20,000 bases of DNA from Symbiodinium natans (lineage: Eukaryota > Sar > Dinophyceae > Suessiales > Symbiodiniaceae). The DNA is taken from contig CAJNDS010000235.1 in the NCBI GenBank assembly GCA_905221605.1, positions 148,935 through 168,934 of the forward strand, in the 5' to 3' direction. The translations under genes and the position numbers were made by a program. The notes under the pieces were generated by a model. That model was not told where the DNA came from. It saw nothing but the letters and a program-made list of their open reading frames with translations, and did no database searches. This document shows positions 1 to 8,308 of this stretch, piece after piece. Positions within the stretch are counted from its first letter, which is position 1. Every line of letters begins with the position of its first letter.

Positions 1-50
1 CCTAAACCCGAAACCCGAAACCCGAAACCCTAAACCCTAAACCCGAAACA
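1..50 (-). repeat. Degenerate telomere-type array (CCCTAAA / CCCGAAA)
   Basis: About seven heptamers alternate between CCCTAAA and CCCGAAA. The TTTAGGG sense lies on the minus strand. The array is cut by the window edge and ends where unique sequence begins near position 50. Confidence 0.9.
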
Positions 51-96
51 AGCCCCCAAGTCCAAGGTAGAACCCCTAGAGGTAAGCCGCACGCAG

Positions 97-136
97 GGCG
101 AAGTCGAAGTCGCAGCCCTCAGCGGCGCGGCCGGCG
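97..136 (+). CDS. Possible small exon, unrecognised
   Basis: The island lies between a C-type array (1-50) and a G-type array (from 188). It has an acceptor-like ACGCAG before it and a donor-like GTGAGC at 137. One frame reads GEVEVAALSGAAG; a second frame is also open. I recognise no family. The call rests on splice-like borders and on the same array-island-array geometry as the better exons further on, so it is weak. Confidence 0.2.
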
Positions 137-186
137 GTGAGCGAAGCGTCGGGGAAAGCCGAACCCCGGGCCCGGCAAACAGAATG

Positions 187-270
187 CTGGGGGTTTGGGG
201 TTTAGGGTTTAGGGTTTGGGGTTTAGGGTTTAGGGTTTAGGGTTTAGGGCTTAGGGTGTAGGGTTTAGGG
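187..270 (+). repeat. TTTAGGG array with TTTGGGG variants
   Basis: About ten G-strand heptamers, mostly TTTAGGG, with TTTGGGG and GCTTAGGG variants. It follows the unique island after an intervening CTGGGGG. Confidence 0.9.
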
Positions 271-683
271 CTTGGAGGTTCATGGGTACTTAAACCACAA
301 CGAAACGTGTACTTATAACTTGCTTTGAGGACGTAGGGGGCTTATAAGTGCAGCTATGTGGGGTTTTGAGTAGCCCGAGCCTCCAAGTAGGGTCTAACCA
401 GAAGGAGTTTCCGAGGTCTAGCGAGCACTGCACTGTTTTGAGGTTGAATTGGAGTACCCTGTTTTGGGATTTTTCCCCCTTACACTAACAGTCCTTAGGG
501 ATTATAAGGGGGGGGGGGGTAGTATGATCCCTACAAAGACTGCTACTATTAGGGGGGAACATCCCCTTGCCCTGTGATTTTGCGGGGGGGGGGGGGGGGT
601 TCAACACGGCGGGCGGCAGTCACCGGTGTTGGATACTTAGTTTTTTCCTTCTTCAGTTGGGGATGGGGGCTGGGTTTGGGGCT
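271..683. other. Unique island with poly-G runs, no gene seen
   Basis: No credible coding exon was found. Two long G runs lie near 510-521 and 585-598. Around them are short AT-rich words with TAGTA/TACTATTA next to G runs, resembling words near 2925 and 11390. Such runs are prone to assembly error. Confidence 0.5.
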
Positions 684-888
684 TCAGGGTTCAGGGTTTA
701 GGGTTTAGGGTTTGGGGCTTCCGGGTCTGGGGTCTCAGCTTTGGGCAGCATGGGCGGGCTACAGACAGCGTCATCATCCATCACTGAGGTGTCGATGTAG
801 AGAGCTTAGGCCAGCGAAGGCCTGCTTTAGGGTTTAGGGTTTAGGGTTTAGGGACGAGGGTTTAGGGTTTAGGGTTTAGGGTGAAGGG
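684..888 (+). repeat. Two short TTTAGGG arrays around a unique island
   Basis: G-type heptamers occupy roughly 684-725 and 827-888. The roughly 100-base island between them has no open coding signal that I trust. Confidence 0.75.
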
Positions 889-1137
889 CCGCAGAATTTC
901 AGGGTTTTGGGGGTTGGGTGTTCGGTTTGCTTTGCTTGGGGGAACTTTGAAGCGAAGCTCTCCGAGCCCAACCGGAATCTGATCCCGAAGCCGCCCCCTC
1001 AAACGTACAATGTCCGTCGCAGCCAAGTGATTGGAAATTTAGGAACCCCATGTAGGGGAGTTACAACCCAAAGTCCAGGCCCTGACGCATCAGGGCCTTC
1101 ACGCGCTGACCCCGAGACCCCAATCCCTGATCCCGAC
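889..1137. other. Unique island; short ORF not believed
   Basis: This island sits between a G-type and a C-type array, so by the geometry seen elsewhere it would be intron interior. An ORF of about 90 codons crosses it but ends in telomere-derived NPKPKTRNPKP, so I do not call it coding. A perfect hairpin lies at 1078-1097. Confidence 0.5.
1078..1097. repeat. Perfect 8-bp hairpin
   Basis: GGCCCTGA, a four-base CGCA loop, then TCAGGGCC. The function is unknown. It could act as RNA structure in a transcript, or simply be a chance GC-rich palindrome. Confidence 0.7.
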
Positions 1138-1250
1138 TCCCCAAACCCAAAACCCAAAACCCGAAACCCCAAACCCTAAACCCTAAACCCTAAACGCTAA
1201 ACCCTAAACCCTAAACCCTAAACCCTAAACCCTACACCCTACACACCCTG
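1138..1250 (-). repeat. CCCTAAA array
   Basis: About 14 C-strand heptamers. The left edge grades through CCCAAAA and CCCGAAA, and the right edge through CCCTACA and CCCTGAA, before the exon-like island at 1272. Confidence 0.95.
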
Positions 1251-1271
1251 AACCCTAGACTTCAAGCAGAC

Positions 1272-1350
1272 ATGGCTAGCACGCTCTTGCGTCGCGCAGC
1301 GCCGCCGGCCGCACGAAGGCCAGGGCCAAGTCTTGAGGAGCTCGAGGGCT
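1272..1350 (+). CDS. Possible first exon with Arg-rich N-terminus
   Basis: An ATG follows an acceptor-like CAAGCAG by two bases and opens a 26-codon frame that begins MASTLLRRAAPPAARR and continues PGPSLEELEG. It ends at a donor-like GTATGG at 1351, in phase 1. The Ala/Arg-rich start with no acidic residues resembles an organelle presequence. An AG just before the ATG would suit a cis- or trans-splice acceptor. No family is recognised. The island lies between a C-type and a G-type array, like the methyltransferase exons downstream. It could equally be a chance ORF in GC-rich DNA. Confidence 0.3.
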
Positions 1351-1354
1351 GTAT

Positions 1355-1530
1355 GGGGTTTGGGTTTAGGGTTTAGGGTTTAGGGTTTAGGGTTTAGGGT
1401 TTAGGGTTTAGGGTTTAGGGTTTAGGGTTTAGGGTTTAGGGTTTAGGGTTTAGGGTTTGGGGTTTGGGGTTTCGGGTTTGGGGTTTAGGGTTTAGGGTTT
1501 GGGGTTTAGGGTTTAGGGTTTAGGGTGGGT
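1355..1530 (+). repeat. TTTAGGG array, about 24 copies
   Basis: A nearly pure TTTAGGG run at about 1366-1457 is followed by mixed TTTGGGG/TTTCGGG/TTTAGGG. It begins directly at the 3' side of the exon candidate ending at 1350. Confidence 0.95.
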
Positions 1531-1550
1531 TCGGTGTCAGGTTTGAACCC

Positions 1551-2065
1551 CCATAGCCTAAGCCCTAAACCCTATACCCCATGCCCACAGCAAGACCCCG
1601 AAGCCTTGCCTTTTCATGTTACAGCGCTCTGAATCAGCAACCAAAGCCCTGGGGCCCCCTAAACCCTAAACCCTAAATCCTAAATCCTAAACCCTAAACC
1701 CTAAACCCGAAACCCGAAACCCTAAGCCCTAAGCCCTAAACCCTAAACCCTAAACCCTAAACCCCAAGCCCTCAACCCTAAAGCCCTCAAACCCTCAAGC
1801 CTAAAGCCGTCAAGCAACCTTGAACCCGAAATCCCCCCAAAAAAACCCAAGACCATAAGCCCCAAGACCCCAAACTCTAAACCCCAAGCCCGAAACCCGA
1901 AACCCGAAACCCGAAACCCGAAACCCGAAACCCGAAACCCGAAACCCGAAACCCGAAACCCTAAACCCTAAACGCTAAACGCTAAACGCTAAACGCTAAA
2001 CCCTAAACCCTAAACCCTAAACTTAAACCCCCAAACCCTAAACCCTGAACCCGAAACCCTCAAGC
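1551..2065 (-). repeat. Long CCCTAAA array with internal variant blocks
   Basis: A degenerate start (1551-1580) and an 80-base unique piece precede a long C-strand array from about 1658. Inside are a homogeneous CCCGAAA block (about 1888-1960) and a short AAACGCT block (about 1970-2000), flanked by canonical CCCTAAA. The blocks point to local copying of single variants rather than random point mutation. Confidence 0.9.
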
Positions 2066-2071
2066 CTGCAG

Positions 2072-2125
2072 TTGCTTTCGGCTGTGGCCGCGGCTTGCAT
2101 CTTCAAGGAGCTGCCACGTCGCCCG
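2072..2125 (+). CDS. Candidate 54-nt exon, LLSAVAAACIFKELPRRP
   Basis: An acceptor CCTGCAG is followed by 18 open codons reading LLSAVAAACIFKELPRRP, and then a donor GTTTAG that is itself the first unit of the downstream TTTAGGG array. The length is a multiple of three. All three frames are open, so the reading is uncertain, and no family is recognised. It sits between a long CCCTAAA array and a TTTAGGG array, as the methyltransferase exons do. The composition (Ala-rich, then charged) looks coding. Confidence 0.4.
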
Positions 2126-2270
2126 GTTTAGGGTTTAGGGTTTAGGGTTTAGGGTTTAAGGTTTAGGGTTTGGGTTTAGGGTTGAGGGTTTAGGGGTTCG
2201 ATTTAGGGTTTAGGGTTTAGGGTGTAGGGGTTAAGTAGGGTTTACGTAAGGGATGCATTGGGGTTTGGGG
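2126..2270 (+). repeat. TTTAGGG array starting at an exon edge
   Basis: G-strand heptamers start within one base of the candidate exon end, so the GT of the first unit would be the 5' splice site. The array degenerates after about 2225. Confidence 0.9.
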
Positions 2271-2320
2271 TTCAGGGCTTCGGGATTTAGGGGCTAATCC
2301 GAGCATCAGTTTAATTAATA

Positions 2321-2432
2321 CCCCCACATTTAAAGAAATTTTTTTTGGCCGGAAGCCCGCCGGAAGACTACTTTCCATTAGGGTGGATTTCGTATGGGAC
2401 AAACCCCCCACATTTAACGGAATTTTTTTGGG
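2321..2432. repeat. Direct repeat, two copies 84 bp apart
   Basis: A segment starting CCCCCACATTTAA and followed by an A/T run and G residues occurs at 2321 and again at 2405, with two or three differences. It is probably a small local duplication. Confidence 0.65.
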
Positions 2433-2895
2433 GGGGGTTCAAAAATCTGTCGGCAGGCTTCTTGTTTTGCTTGCGGAGACGCAAAGCTACAGCACCTCAG
2501 GGATCTGCAGCCTATTGTTTTTAATAGAGAATCAATACAGGGCCACGGTCCAACTATTGCGGAACCCTGCATTCCTTATTGTGGAGGGGGGGGGGGGGGC
2601 CCCCCACCAATTAAACAGAAGCTCGGATTAAGTTGGGATTGTGCGGATGTGATTGTGGGTGTAAAGCAGAGAGTTTAGAGGCAGGCCTTGATTTTCTACA
2701 CAAGCAGATGCTTTCAAGACAGGTACTTCTCGCATGCGTGTTTAGTATGTTCAGGTTTCAGAGTGTAGGGTTTCTGGAATTCCGGTGGTGCCCAGATTCT
2801 CCATTTGGGGGTGAGAGGTCCCCCAAGCCTCGACATGGCTGGGGGGTCTTTGTTACGGGTTTAGGTCTCAAGGCACAAGCCCCAATAAATACGGT

Positions 2896-2983
2896 TATAA
2901 GTATAAAGGGACCCTAAGGGGATACTATTAGTAATTACAGTATAAGCATAAAGGGACCATAAGGGAATACTATTCCGATCTCT
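2896..2983. repeat. 45-bp tandem duplication
   Basis: Two copies start at 2896 and 2941. Each has TATAAGTATAAAGGGACC-like sequence followed by TAAGGGGATACTATT-like sequence, with a few substitutions. Confidence 0.75.
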
Positions 2984-3078
2984 TATGCTAGACGCAGGAG
3001 CGTCACGGAGGAGGGTATCGTCATCCACCAGGACAGGACCCACAAGCTAAGGGAACAGGTAGCATATGCAGTGACCCC

Positions 3079-3411
3079 AAACCCTACACCCTAAACCCCT
3101 ACACCCTAAACCCTAAACCCAGTGGTTCTAGGGGGGGGGGAAAGGAGCGAAATAATTAGTTGACAGGACCCATAGCCAGACATGCAAATTTCATAAGCCG
3201 AACCAAACTTGGCCTGAATTCCTGCACCCTAACTAAGCCTTAAACCCTAAATCCTAAACCCGCAACACTAAACCCTAAACCCTAAACCCTAAACCCTAAA
3301 CCCTAAACCCTAAACCCTAAACCCTAAACCCTAAACCCTAAACCCTAAACCCTAAACCCTAAACCCTAAACCCTAAACCCTAAACCCTAAACCCTAAACC
3401 CTAAACCCCCT
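3079..3411 (-). repeat. CCCTAAA arrays, the second about 24 pure copies
   Basis: A short degenerate array (3079-3120) is followed by 120 bases of unique sequence and then an almost perfect CCCTAAA array (about 3268-3408). The array leads directly into the exon candidate at 3429 and would be its pyrimidine-rich intron end. Confidence 0.95.
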
Positions 3412-3428
3412 GCACTTCTTCGCGCCAG

Positions 3429-3569
3429 TGGTGTTTTCGCCCAAGTCCTGAGGAGCAGCCTCCCCCATAGTTCCCGCCAGAACTCGGTGCCCAACCATGG
3501 AAGCGAAAGCATCCGGCCATTCGGCACGCCTGACCGCCGCCCTGGGCGCCTAGGTTTTGCAGTCAACAG
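3429..3569 (+). CDS. Candidate 141-nt exon, unrecognised
   Basis: An acceptor CGCGCCAG follows the CCCTAAA array. One frame stays open for the whole island and begins GVFAQVLRSSLPHSSRQ, and later reads FGTPDRRPGRLGFAVN. A good donor CAACAG|GTTAGA follows at 3570; an alternative is GTTTTG at 3554. The other two frames contain stops. Serine/arginine-rich composition gives no family. It sits between C-type and G-type arrays. It may belong to the same transcript as neighbouring candidates, but I could not chain the phase to 2072-2125. Confidence 0.35.
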
Positions 3570-3584
3570 GTTAGAGGATTTCGG

Positions 3585-3690
3585 GTTTAGGTTTGCTTAA
3601 GGTTTAGGACGTTTAGGGTTTAGGTTTGTTGGGGCCTAGGGTTTTTAGGATTTAGGGTATACGCGGTTTAGGGTTTTGGGTTGAAGGTTT
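3585..3690 (+). repeat. Degenerate TTTAGGG array
   Basis: Scattered GGTTTAGG units with insertions and deletions follow the exon candidate. They are much less regular than the C-type array on its other side. Confidence 0.7.
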
Positions 3691-3697
3691 CCCCGCT

Positions 3698-3736
3698 TTG
3701 GTGCGGGAAGACCTGGCACAGGGTAAGCTTAGTGCT
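3698..3736 (+). other. Weak exon-like island
   Basis: LVREDLAQG is encoded just before or across a donor-like GGTAAGC at about 3721. The longer ORF through here runs into CCCTAAA repeats (NPQPSTLNPQP), so only the short piece is worth noting. By geometry it lies inside an intron. Confidence 0.2.
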
Positions 3737-3832
3737 GTACGTGGCGAGCTCTCTGCAGATGGATGCGGTTGGAGGGGGTTGGGCTTTTGGGGCCTTCAAG
3801 GTGAAGGTCGAGGGGTATGGGGGTTGAGGAAA

Positions 3833-3856
3833 ACCCTAAACCCCGAACCCGAAACC

Positions 3857-3888
<32 letters not shown>

Positions 3889-3992
3889 ACCCTAAACCCT
3901 AAACCCTAAACCCTAAACCCTAAACCCTAAACCCTAAACCCTAAACCCTAAACCCTAAACCCTAAACCCTAAACCCTAAACCCTAAACCCTA
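3833..3992 (-). repeat. CCCTAAA array with a CCCTCAA block
   Basis: Five CCCTCAA units (about 3854-3890) are followed by about 14 perfect CCCTAAA units. Confidence 0.95.
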
Positions 3993-4556
3993 TCCAAGGC
4001 CTCGAGCCACCAAACCTCATCCGAGCACGTCGGATGCGAGAGCGGGTGGTCCTGCCTGGGCCAGGACCTTTTAGGGAGGTTTTAGGAGGGGGTTCCCCAG
4101 CCTGAAACCCCTAAACCCTAAACCCTCAACCCAATACCCTAAACCCCACACCCTAAACACTGAACCCTATACCCTAAAACGCCCACCCCCCCCTCTAAAG
4201 CGCCTGAACCCCCAAAGCCCTCGGAAACCGCCTCTGTAAATCACGGGTTCCCCTACTACCCCTGCCAGGTTCATCCCTTAAATAGCTTTAATTCGGCTTG
4301 AGTATCATTGATTATGGAGGGAACCTGGGGGGGGGGGCGGGGGGTAGTCAGCCTCAAACTAAGCCCTAAGCCCGAAACGATAAACCCCAAACCCTAAACC
4401 CCAAACCCTAAACCTCAAACCCCCCAACCCTCAACCCCAAACCTTGCTCCCTTGGCACTTGTCAGTCGCCCCTCTCCGTGTGGTTGCTGTCAACCAGCGC
4501 CCGGCATTGGCGGTGCCCGAACCCGAGGTCGGGGGCTTTAGCGGGGCGGGGCTCAA
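3993..4556. other. Unique islands and decayed C-type heptamers
   Basis: Decayed C-strand arrays lie at about 4105-4180 and 4360-4442. The islands between them (3993-4104, 4181-4359, 4443-4556) show no secure exon. The last is open in two frames, one reading APLRVVAVNQRPALAVPEPE. GGGTTCCCCTACTACCCC near 4246 recurs near 9146. Confidence 0.5.
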
Positions 4557-4715
4557 GCCCAAACCCTACAAACCCTAAACCCTAAACCCTAGACCCTAGA
4601 CCCTAGACCCTAGACTCTAAACCCTAAACCCTAAACCCTAAACCCTAAACCCTAAACCCTAAACCCTAAACCCTAAACCCTAAACCCTAAACCCTAAAAC
4701 CTAAACCCTAAACCC
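4557..4715 (-). repeat. CCCTAAA array with a CCCTAGA block
   Basis: About 22 units, including four CCCTAGA units in a row near 4586-4612. It ends 25 bases before the exon candidate at 4741. Confidence 0.95.
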
Positions 4716-4740
4716 TGACGTCGCATGCTTGAAGCTACAG

Positions 4741-4799
4741 TCGGCCGTTCATCAAGATCACAGTCCTGAACCCGAGAAGTCGAGTCGTCGTCATGGCAG
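4741..4799 (+). CDS. Candidate 59-nt exon, SAVHQDHSPEPEKSSRRHG
   Basis: An acceptor GAAGCTACAG is followed by 19 open codons reading SAVHQDHSPEPEKSSRRHG plus two bases (AG), then a donor GTTCCA at 4800. The end phase fits the exon candidate at 8834, which starts with one base; together they would form a Ser codon. The composition is polar and charged, like a linker. The island lies between a CCCTAAA array and a TTTAGGG array. No family is recognised. Confidence 0.4.
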
Positions 4800-4824
4800 G
4801 TTCCAATATAGGGTCGCCCTTTAA

Positions 4825-5184
4825 CGGTTTAGGGTTTAGAATTCAGGGTTCAGGGGTATAGTGGAAGAAAGGACTCCCCGAAATGTTTCGGAAACCCTCG
4901 GTGCTTTCCGACTGTAGTGCGGGCTTGGGTTTAGGGTTTAGGGTTTAGGGTTTAGGGTTCAGGGTTCAGGGTTCAGGGTTCAGGGTTTAGGGTTTAGGGT
5001 TTAGGGTTCAGGGTTCAGGGTTCAGGGTTCAGGGTTCAGGGTTCAGGGTTTAGGGTTTAGGGTTTAGGGCTTAAGGTTTAGGGTTTACAATGCGAGCCCC
5101 GTTGAGTCCTTGAGTTTGCTCGTACGCTAGCTGGGGTTTAGGGTTTAGGGTGTATAGGGTTTCGGGTTTAGGATTTAGGGGCCT
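4825..5184 (+). repeat. TTTAGGG / TTCAGGG array, left arm of a nested inverted structure
   Basis: Short at 4825-4856, then continuous from 4925 to 5092, and again at 5133-5184. TTTAGGG blocks alternate with TTCAGGG blocks (about 4957-4985 and 5005-5050). The same rare variant, on the other strand as CCCTGAA, dominates 7561-7785, so the two arrays are matched arms around the 5.3-7.4 kb core. Confidence 0.9.
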
Positions 5185-5269
5185 TTTCCAGGCTGCTTGG
5201 TAATATGCCAGCCAGATTTCACGGCGCCAGCCCAGGCCCTCAACCCACAGCATGAGAAAGGGGGGCCCA

Positions 5270-5325
5270 GGTTTTTTTTGCAAAGGTGTGGCTCGGGCCT
5301 GTCCCCTTGCAAAGGTGTGGCTTGG
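5270..5325 (+). repeat. Left inverted repeat, two units
   Basis: Two GCAAAGGTGTGGCT units lie 29 bases apart, the first preceded by a T8 run. Reverse-complement copies with the same doubling and spacing lie at 7324-7382, with the A8 run in the mirrored place. Together they bound a 2.1-kb segment like terminal inverted repeats. Confidence 0.85.
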
Positions 5326-5520
5326 CTTGGCTTGTCCCCTTGCAGAGGCGTGGCTTGGCTTGGCTTGGCTCTGCTTAGCCTGGCTTGGCTTGGCTCGGCT
5401 TGGCTCGGCTCTCGGCTTGGCTCGCCTCGGCTTGCCTCGCTCGGCTGAAGTTGGCTTGCTTGGCACGGTCTTGGCCTGCTCGGCTCGCCTCGGCTTGGCT
5501 TGGCTCGACTTTGCTCCGTG
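5326..5520. repeat. GGCTT/GGCTC low-complexity tract
   Basis: An imperfect 5-bp repeat of GGCTT, GGCTC and GGCCT runs for about 190 bases. It keeps several frames free of stops on both strands, producing artefact proteins rich in KPSQA or WLGLA. I do not call these genes. Confidence 0.85.
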
Positions 5521-5574
5521 TTGAACCCCGGTTTTTGACGTGCGAAGCTTTCAGAAAACATATGTTTTCTGAAA

Positions 5575-7015
5575 CCCATCATGCGAGCATCGTGTTTGCA
5601 AATGAGGGGGTTTAAGTCTTACGAACCAATCCTGCGAGCATCGTGTTTGCAAATGGGGGAGGTGGGTTTGAGTCGTACGAAGCCATCATGCGAGCATTGT
5701 GTCTGCAAATGGAGGGGGCTGCGCCCCCCCCCAACCCCCCGCTGTGTTAAAGGCTGCCACCCATTTTGAGCCAGACGGTCTTTTTCAAACACATGATGCG
5801 AGCATTGTGTTATATTGTGTTTGCAAATGGGGGGGCGGGGGCGGGGGGTGCGCCCCCAACCCCCACGCTCTTTTTAGACGCACAAAGCTTTGAAACAACT
5901 TTTTGTCTGAAACCCATCATGCGAGCATCGTGTTTGCAAATGGGTGAGGGGGGTTTTAAGTCGTGCGAACCCCCCGCTTTTTTTGAAGGCTGCCACCCAT
6001 TTTAAGCCGTACGGTCTTTTTTCAAACGCATGATGCGAGCATAGTGTTTGCAAATGGGGGGGGGGGCTGCGCCCCCCCCCCCCCCCCCCCAACCCCCCCC
6101 CTCTTTTTAGACGCACAAAGGTTTTGAAAGAACATGTTTCTGAAACCCATCGTGTTTGCAAATGAGGGAGGGGGGTTTTTAAGTCGTACGAACCCATCAT
6201 GCGAGCATTGTGCTTGCAAATGGGGGGGGTTGTGCCCCCCCAACCCCCCAGTTTTTTTTAAGGCTGCCGCCGTAATTACAGTCTTTCTTCAAACGCATGA
6301 TGCGAGCATTGTGTTTGCAAATGGGGGGGCTGCGCACCCCCCAACCCCCCCACTCTTTTTGGACGCACAAAGCTCCGAAAGAACATGTTGTCTGAAACCC
6401 ATCGTGCGAGCATCGTGTGCAAATGGGTGAGGGGGGTTTTAAGTCGTACGAACCCATCATGCGAGCATTGTGTTTGCAAATGGGGCGGGGCTGCCCCCCC
6501 CCCCCCCCCCAACCCACCCGCTTGTTTCAAGGCTGCCACCCATTTTAAGCCGTACGGTCTTTTTTCAAACGCATGATGTGTTTGCAAATGGGGGGGGCTG
6601 CGCCCCCCCCAACCCCCCCGCTACTTTTAGACGTACAAAGGCTTTGAAAGAACATTTTGTCTGAAACCCATCAAGCGAGCATCGTGTTTGCAAATGAGGG
6701 AGGGGGGTTTTAATTCGTACGAACCCATCATGCGAGCATTGTGTTTGCAAATGGGGGGGGGCTGCGCCCCCCCCACCCCCCCCCCTTTTTTTTTAGGCTG
6801 CCACCCATTTTAAGCCGTACAGTCCTTTTCAAGCACATGCAAAACCTGCTATAAGCCATACACTCTTTTTATAACACATGATGCGAGCATTGTGTTTGCA
6901 AATTGGGGGGGGGGGGGGGGCTGCGGCCCCCCCCAACCCCCCCGCTCTTTTTAGACGCACAAAGCTTTGAAAGAACATTTTGTCTGAAACCCATCATGCA
7001 AATGGGGGAGGGGGG
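5575..7015. repeat. Higher-order tandem repeat, TGCGAGCATYGTGTTTGCAAATG core
   Basis: The core starting TGCGAGCA and continuing to TTTGCAAATGGGG occurs about 16 times, some copies internally deleted. It is nested in a larger unit with, in order: TTCAAACGCATGA + core; G-run, CTGCGC, C-run; CTTTTTAGACGCACAAAG; TTTGTCTGAAACCCATCA + core; TTTTAAGTCGTACGAACCC + core; G-run/C-run; AAGGCTGCCACCCATTTTAA. Larger units start near 5797, 6034, 6301, 6573 and 6892, about 240-320 bp apart, the differences being mostly G/C-run length and small deletions. The many overlapping ORFs on both strands here are repeat artefacts. Confidence 0.9.
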
Positions 7016-7059
7016 GTTTAAGCTTGCTGCTATTTTATTACCGTCTTTGCAACCGTTGA

Positions 7060-7305
7060 AAACGAAGAAATGCTGCTTTTTGTACAGTGTTTGCAGCCCC
7101 TGCAAACTCGGAAATGCTGCTACTTACAGTATTTGCGACCTCTGGACACGCACAAATGCTGCCTTGACAGTATTTGCAGCCCCTGACAACGCAGAAATGC
7201 CACTATTGACAGTATTGCAGGCTCTGGCAACGCACACATGCTGTTATTTACAGTATTTGCAGCCTCTGCAAACGCAGAAATGCTGAAATTTACAGTATTC
7301 GCAGC
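7060..7305. repeat. 41-42-bp tandem repeat, six copies
   Basis: ACAGTRTTTGCAG-like starts occur at 7084, 7126, 7167, 7209, 7250 and 7292, spaced 42, 41, 42, 41 and 42 bases. Each unit ends with CGCAGAAATGCTG-like sequence. Overlapping ORFs on both strands run through it and are artefacts. Confidence 0.9.
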
Positions 7306-7323
7306 CCCGAACCAAGAACCAAG

Positions 7324-7382
7324 GCCGAGCCACACCTTTGCAAGGAAACATGGCCGAGCCACACCTTTGCCAAAAAAAACCC
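7324..7382 (-). repeat. Right inverted repeat, two units
   Basis: CCGAGCCACACCTTTGC occurs at 7324 and 7354, the second followed by an A8 run. This is the reverse complement of 5270-5325 with unit spacing kept (30 versus 29 bases). Confidence 0.85.
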
Positions 7383-7459
7383 TTCCGCCGAGAAAGGGTT
7401 GAGGGCTTGGGGTTGAGGACTTAGGGCTTCGGGCCTAGTTTTGATGCCAAACATGCATA

Positions 7460-7828
7460 CACCCTAATCCCTAAACCCTGCGGACACTAAACCCGAAATC
7501 CTTGAGAACCCTTGGCCCTCAAAGCACCCTAAACCCTATACCCTATACCCTAAACCCTAAACCCTGAACCCTGAACCCTGAACCCTGAACCCTAAACCCT
7601 AAACCCTAAACCCTAATCCCTAAACCCTAAACCCCAAACAAAAACCCGAACCCTGAACCCTGAACCCTGAACCCTGAACCCTGAACCCTGAACCCTGAAC
7701 CCTGAACCTGAACCCTGAACCCTGAACCCTGAACCCTGAACCCTGAACCCTGAACCCTGAACCCTGAACCCTGAACCCTAAACCCTAAACCCTAAACCCT
7801 AAACCCTAAACCCTAAACCCTAAACCCG
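7460..7828 (-). repeat. CCCTGAA / CCCTAAA array, right arm
   Basis: Degenerate at first, then about 30 CCCTGAA units (7561-7600 and about 7650-7785) framed by CCCTAAA. CCCTGAA is the complement of the TTCAGGG blocks at 4957-5050 on the other side of the core. Confidence 0.95.
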
Positions 7829-8063
7829 CCCGCCCCCCCTCAAAGCTCTATTGGGGTAGGCGGGCGCAGTCGAGCGCTCAGCGAGACCAGGGTAGGCTCG
7901 GGCTGCAGAGCCTGCCACCGCACCCCTGAGGGGTCGCCAAGCTAGAGTCGCCTCGCATAGTCACTATTGTTTATCCCTAAAACCCTCCGGCAACCCTGGC
8001 CTAGAGCTCCCTGTCCCGACTGCGGCCTTGTTTGCTGGACCAGAACTGTTTTTTTTGCCTTCT

Positions 8064-8193
8064 TTTTTCAGGGAGGGTCCTGGGAGGCCCCTGGGAGGCC
8101 TCTGGGAGCTGCAAGGCTCCTGACAGGCTCTGACCCTGGCCCTGGCCGGCTGCCTGGCCCTGAGCCGTCCTGACCCTGGCCCTCCCTGAAAAA
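8064..8193. repeat. 14-bp perfect inverted repeat with 102-bp interior
   Basis: TTTTTCAGGGAGGG at 8064-8077 is repeated as its exact reverse complement at 8180-8193. The interior is rich in CTGGGAGG and CCCTGGCC, which can pair further. A 10-bp palindrome GTCCTAGGAC follows at 8201-8210. Confidence 0.8.
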
Positions 8194-8308
8194 GGCCCTA
8201 GTCCTAGGACCTGACTCTCTGGCAGGCCCCAACCCAACCTTCCCAATCCAAGCCCTTCGCACTTCTTGCTAGACTGCACCCCTGAAAAAAATTGGCGTGT
8301 CTGCCTGT

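Larger units (their letters stand above)
2271..3078. other. Unique region with weak ORFs and small repeats
   Basis: ORFs at 2383-2631 and 2633-2917 (both +) are open but contain homopolymer-derived GGGG stretches and resemble nothing I know. At 2450-2595 two frames are open, one reading AKLQHLRDLQ. A 28-bp direct repeat (2321 and 2405) and a 45-bp tandem duplication (2896-2983) are present. The region lies inside a presumed intron between exon candidates at 2125 and 3429. Confidence 0.45.

Noticed and set aside
1-2065. True chromosome end
   Set aside because: The arrays are short, change orientation repeatedly and are mixed with variants and unique islands; a terminal telomere would be one long array in a single orientation.
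5071-5615. Overlapping ORFs on both strands rich in KPSQA or WLGLA
   Set aside because: They follow the GGCTT/GGCTC low-complexity tract, which lacks stops in several frames at once; there is no domain and no normal codon pattern.
5581-7362. Many ORFs of 60-127 codons on both strands (for example 5874-6200 - and 6903-7286 +)
   Set aside because: All are readings of the higher-order repeat and the 41-42-bp satellite; frames shift with each G/C run, and both strands are open together.
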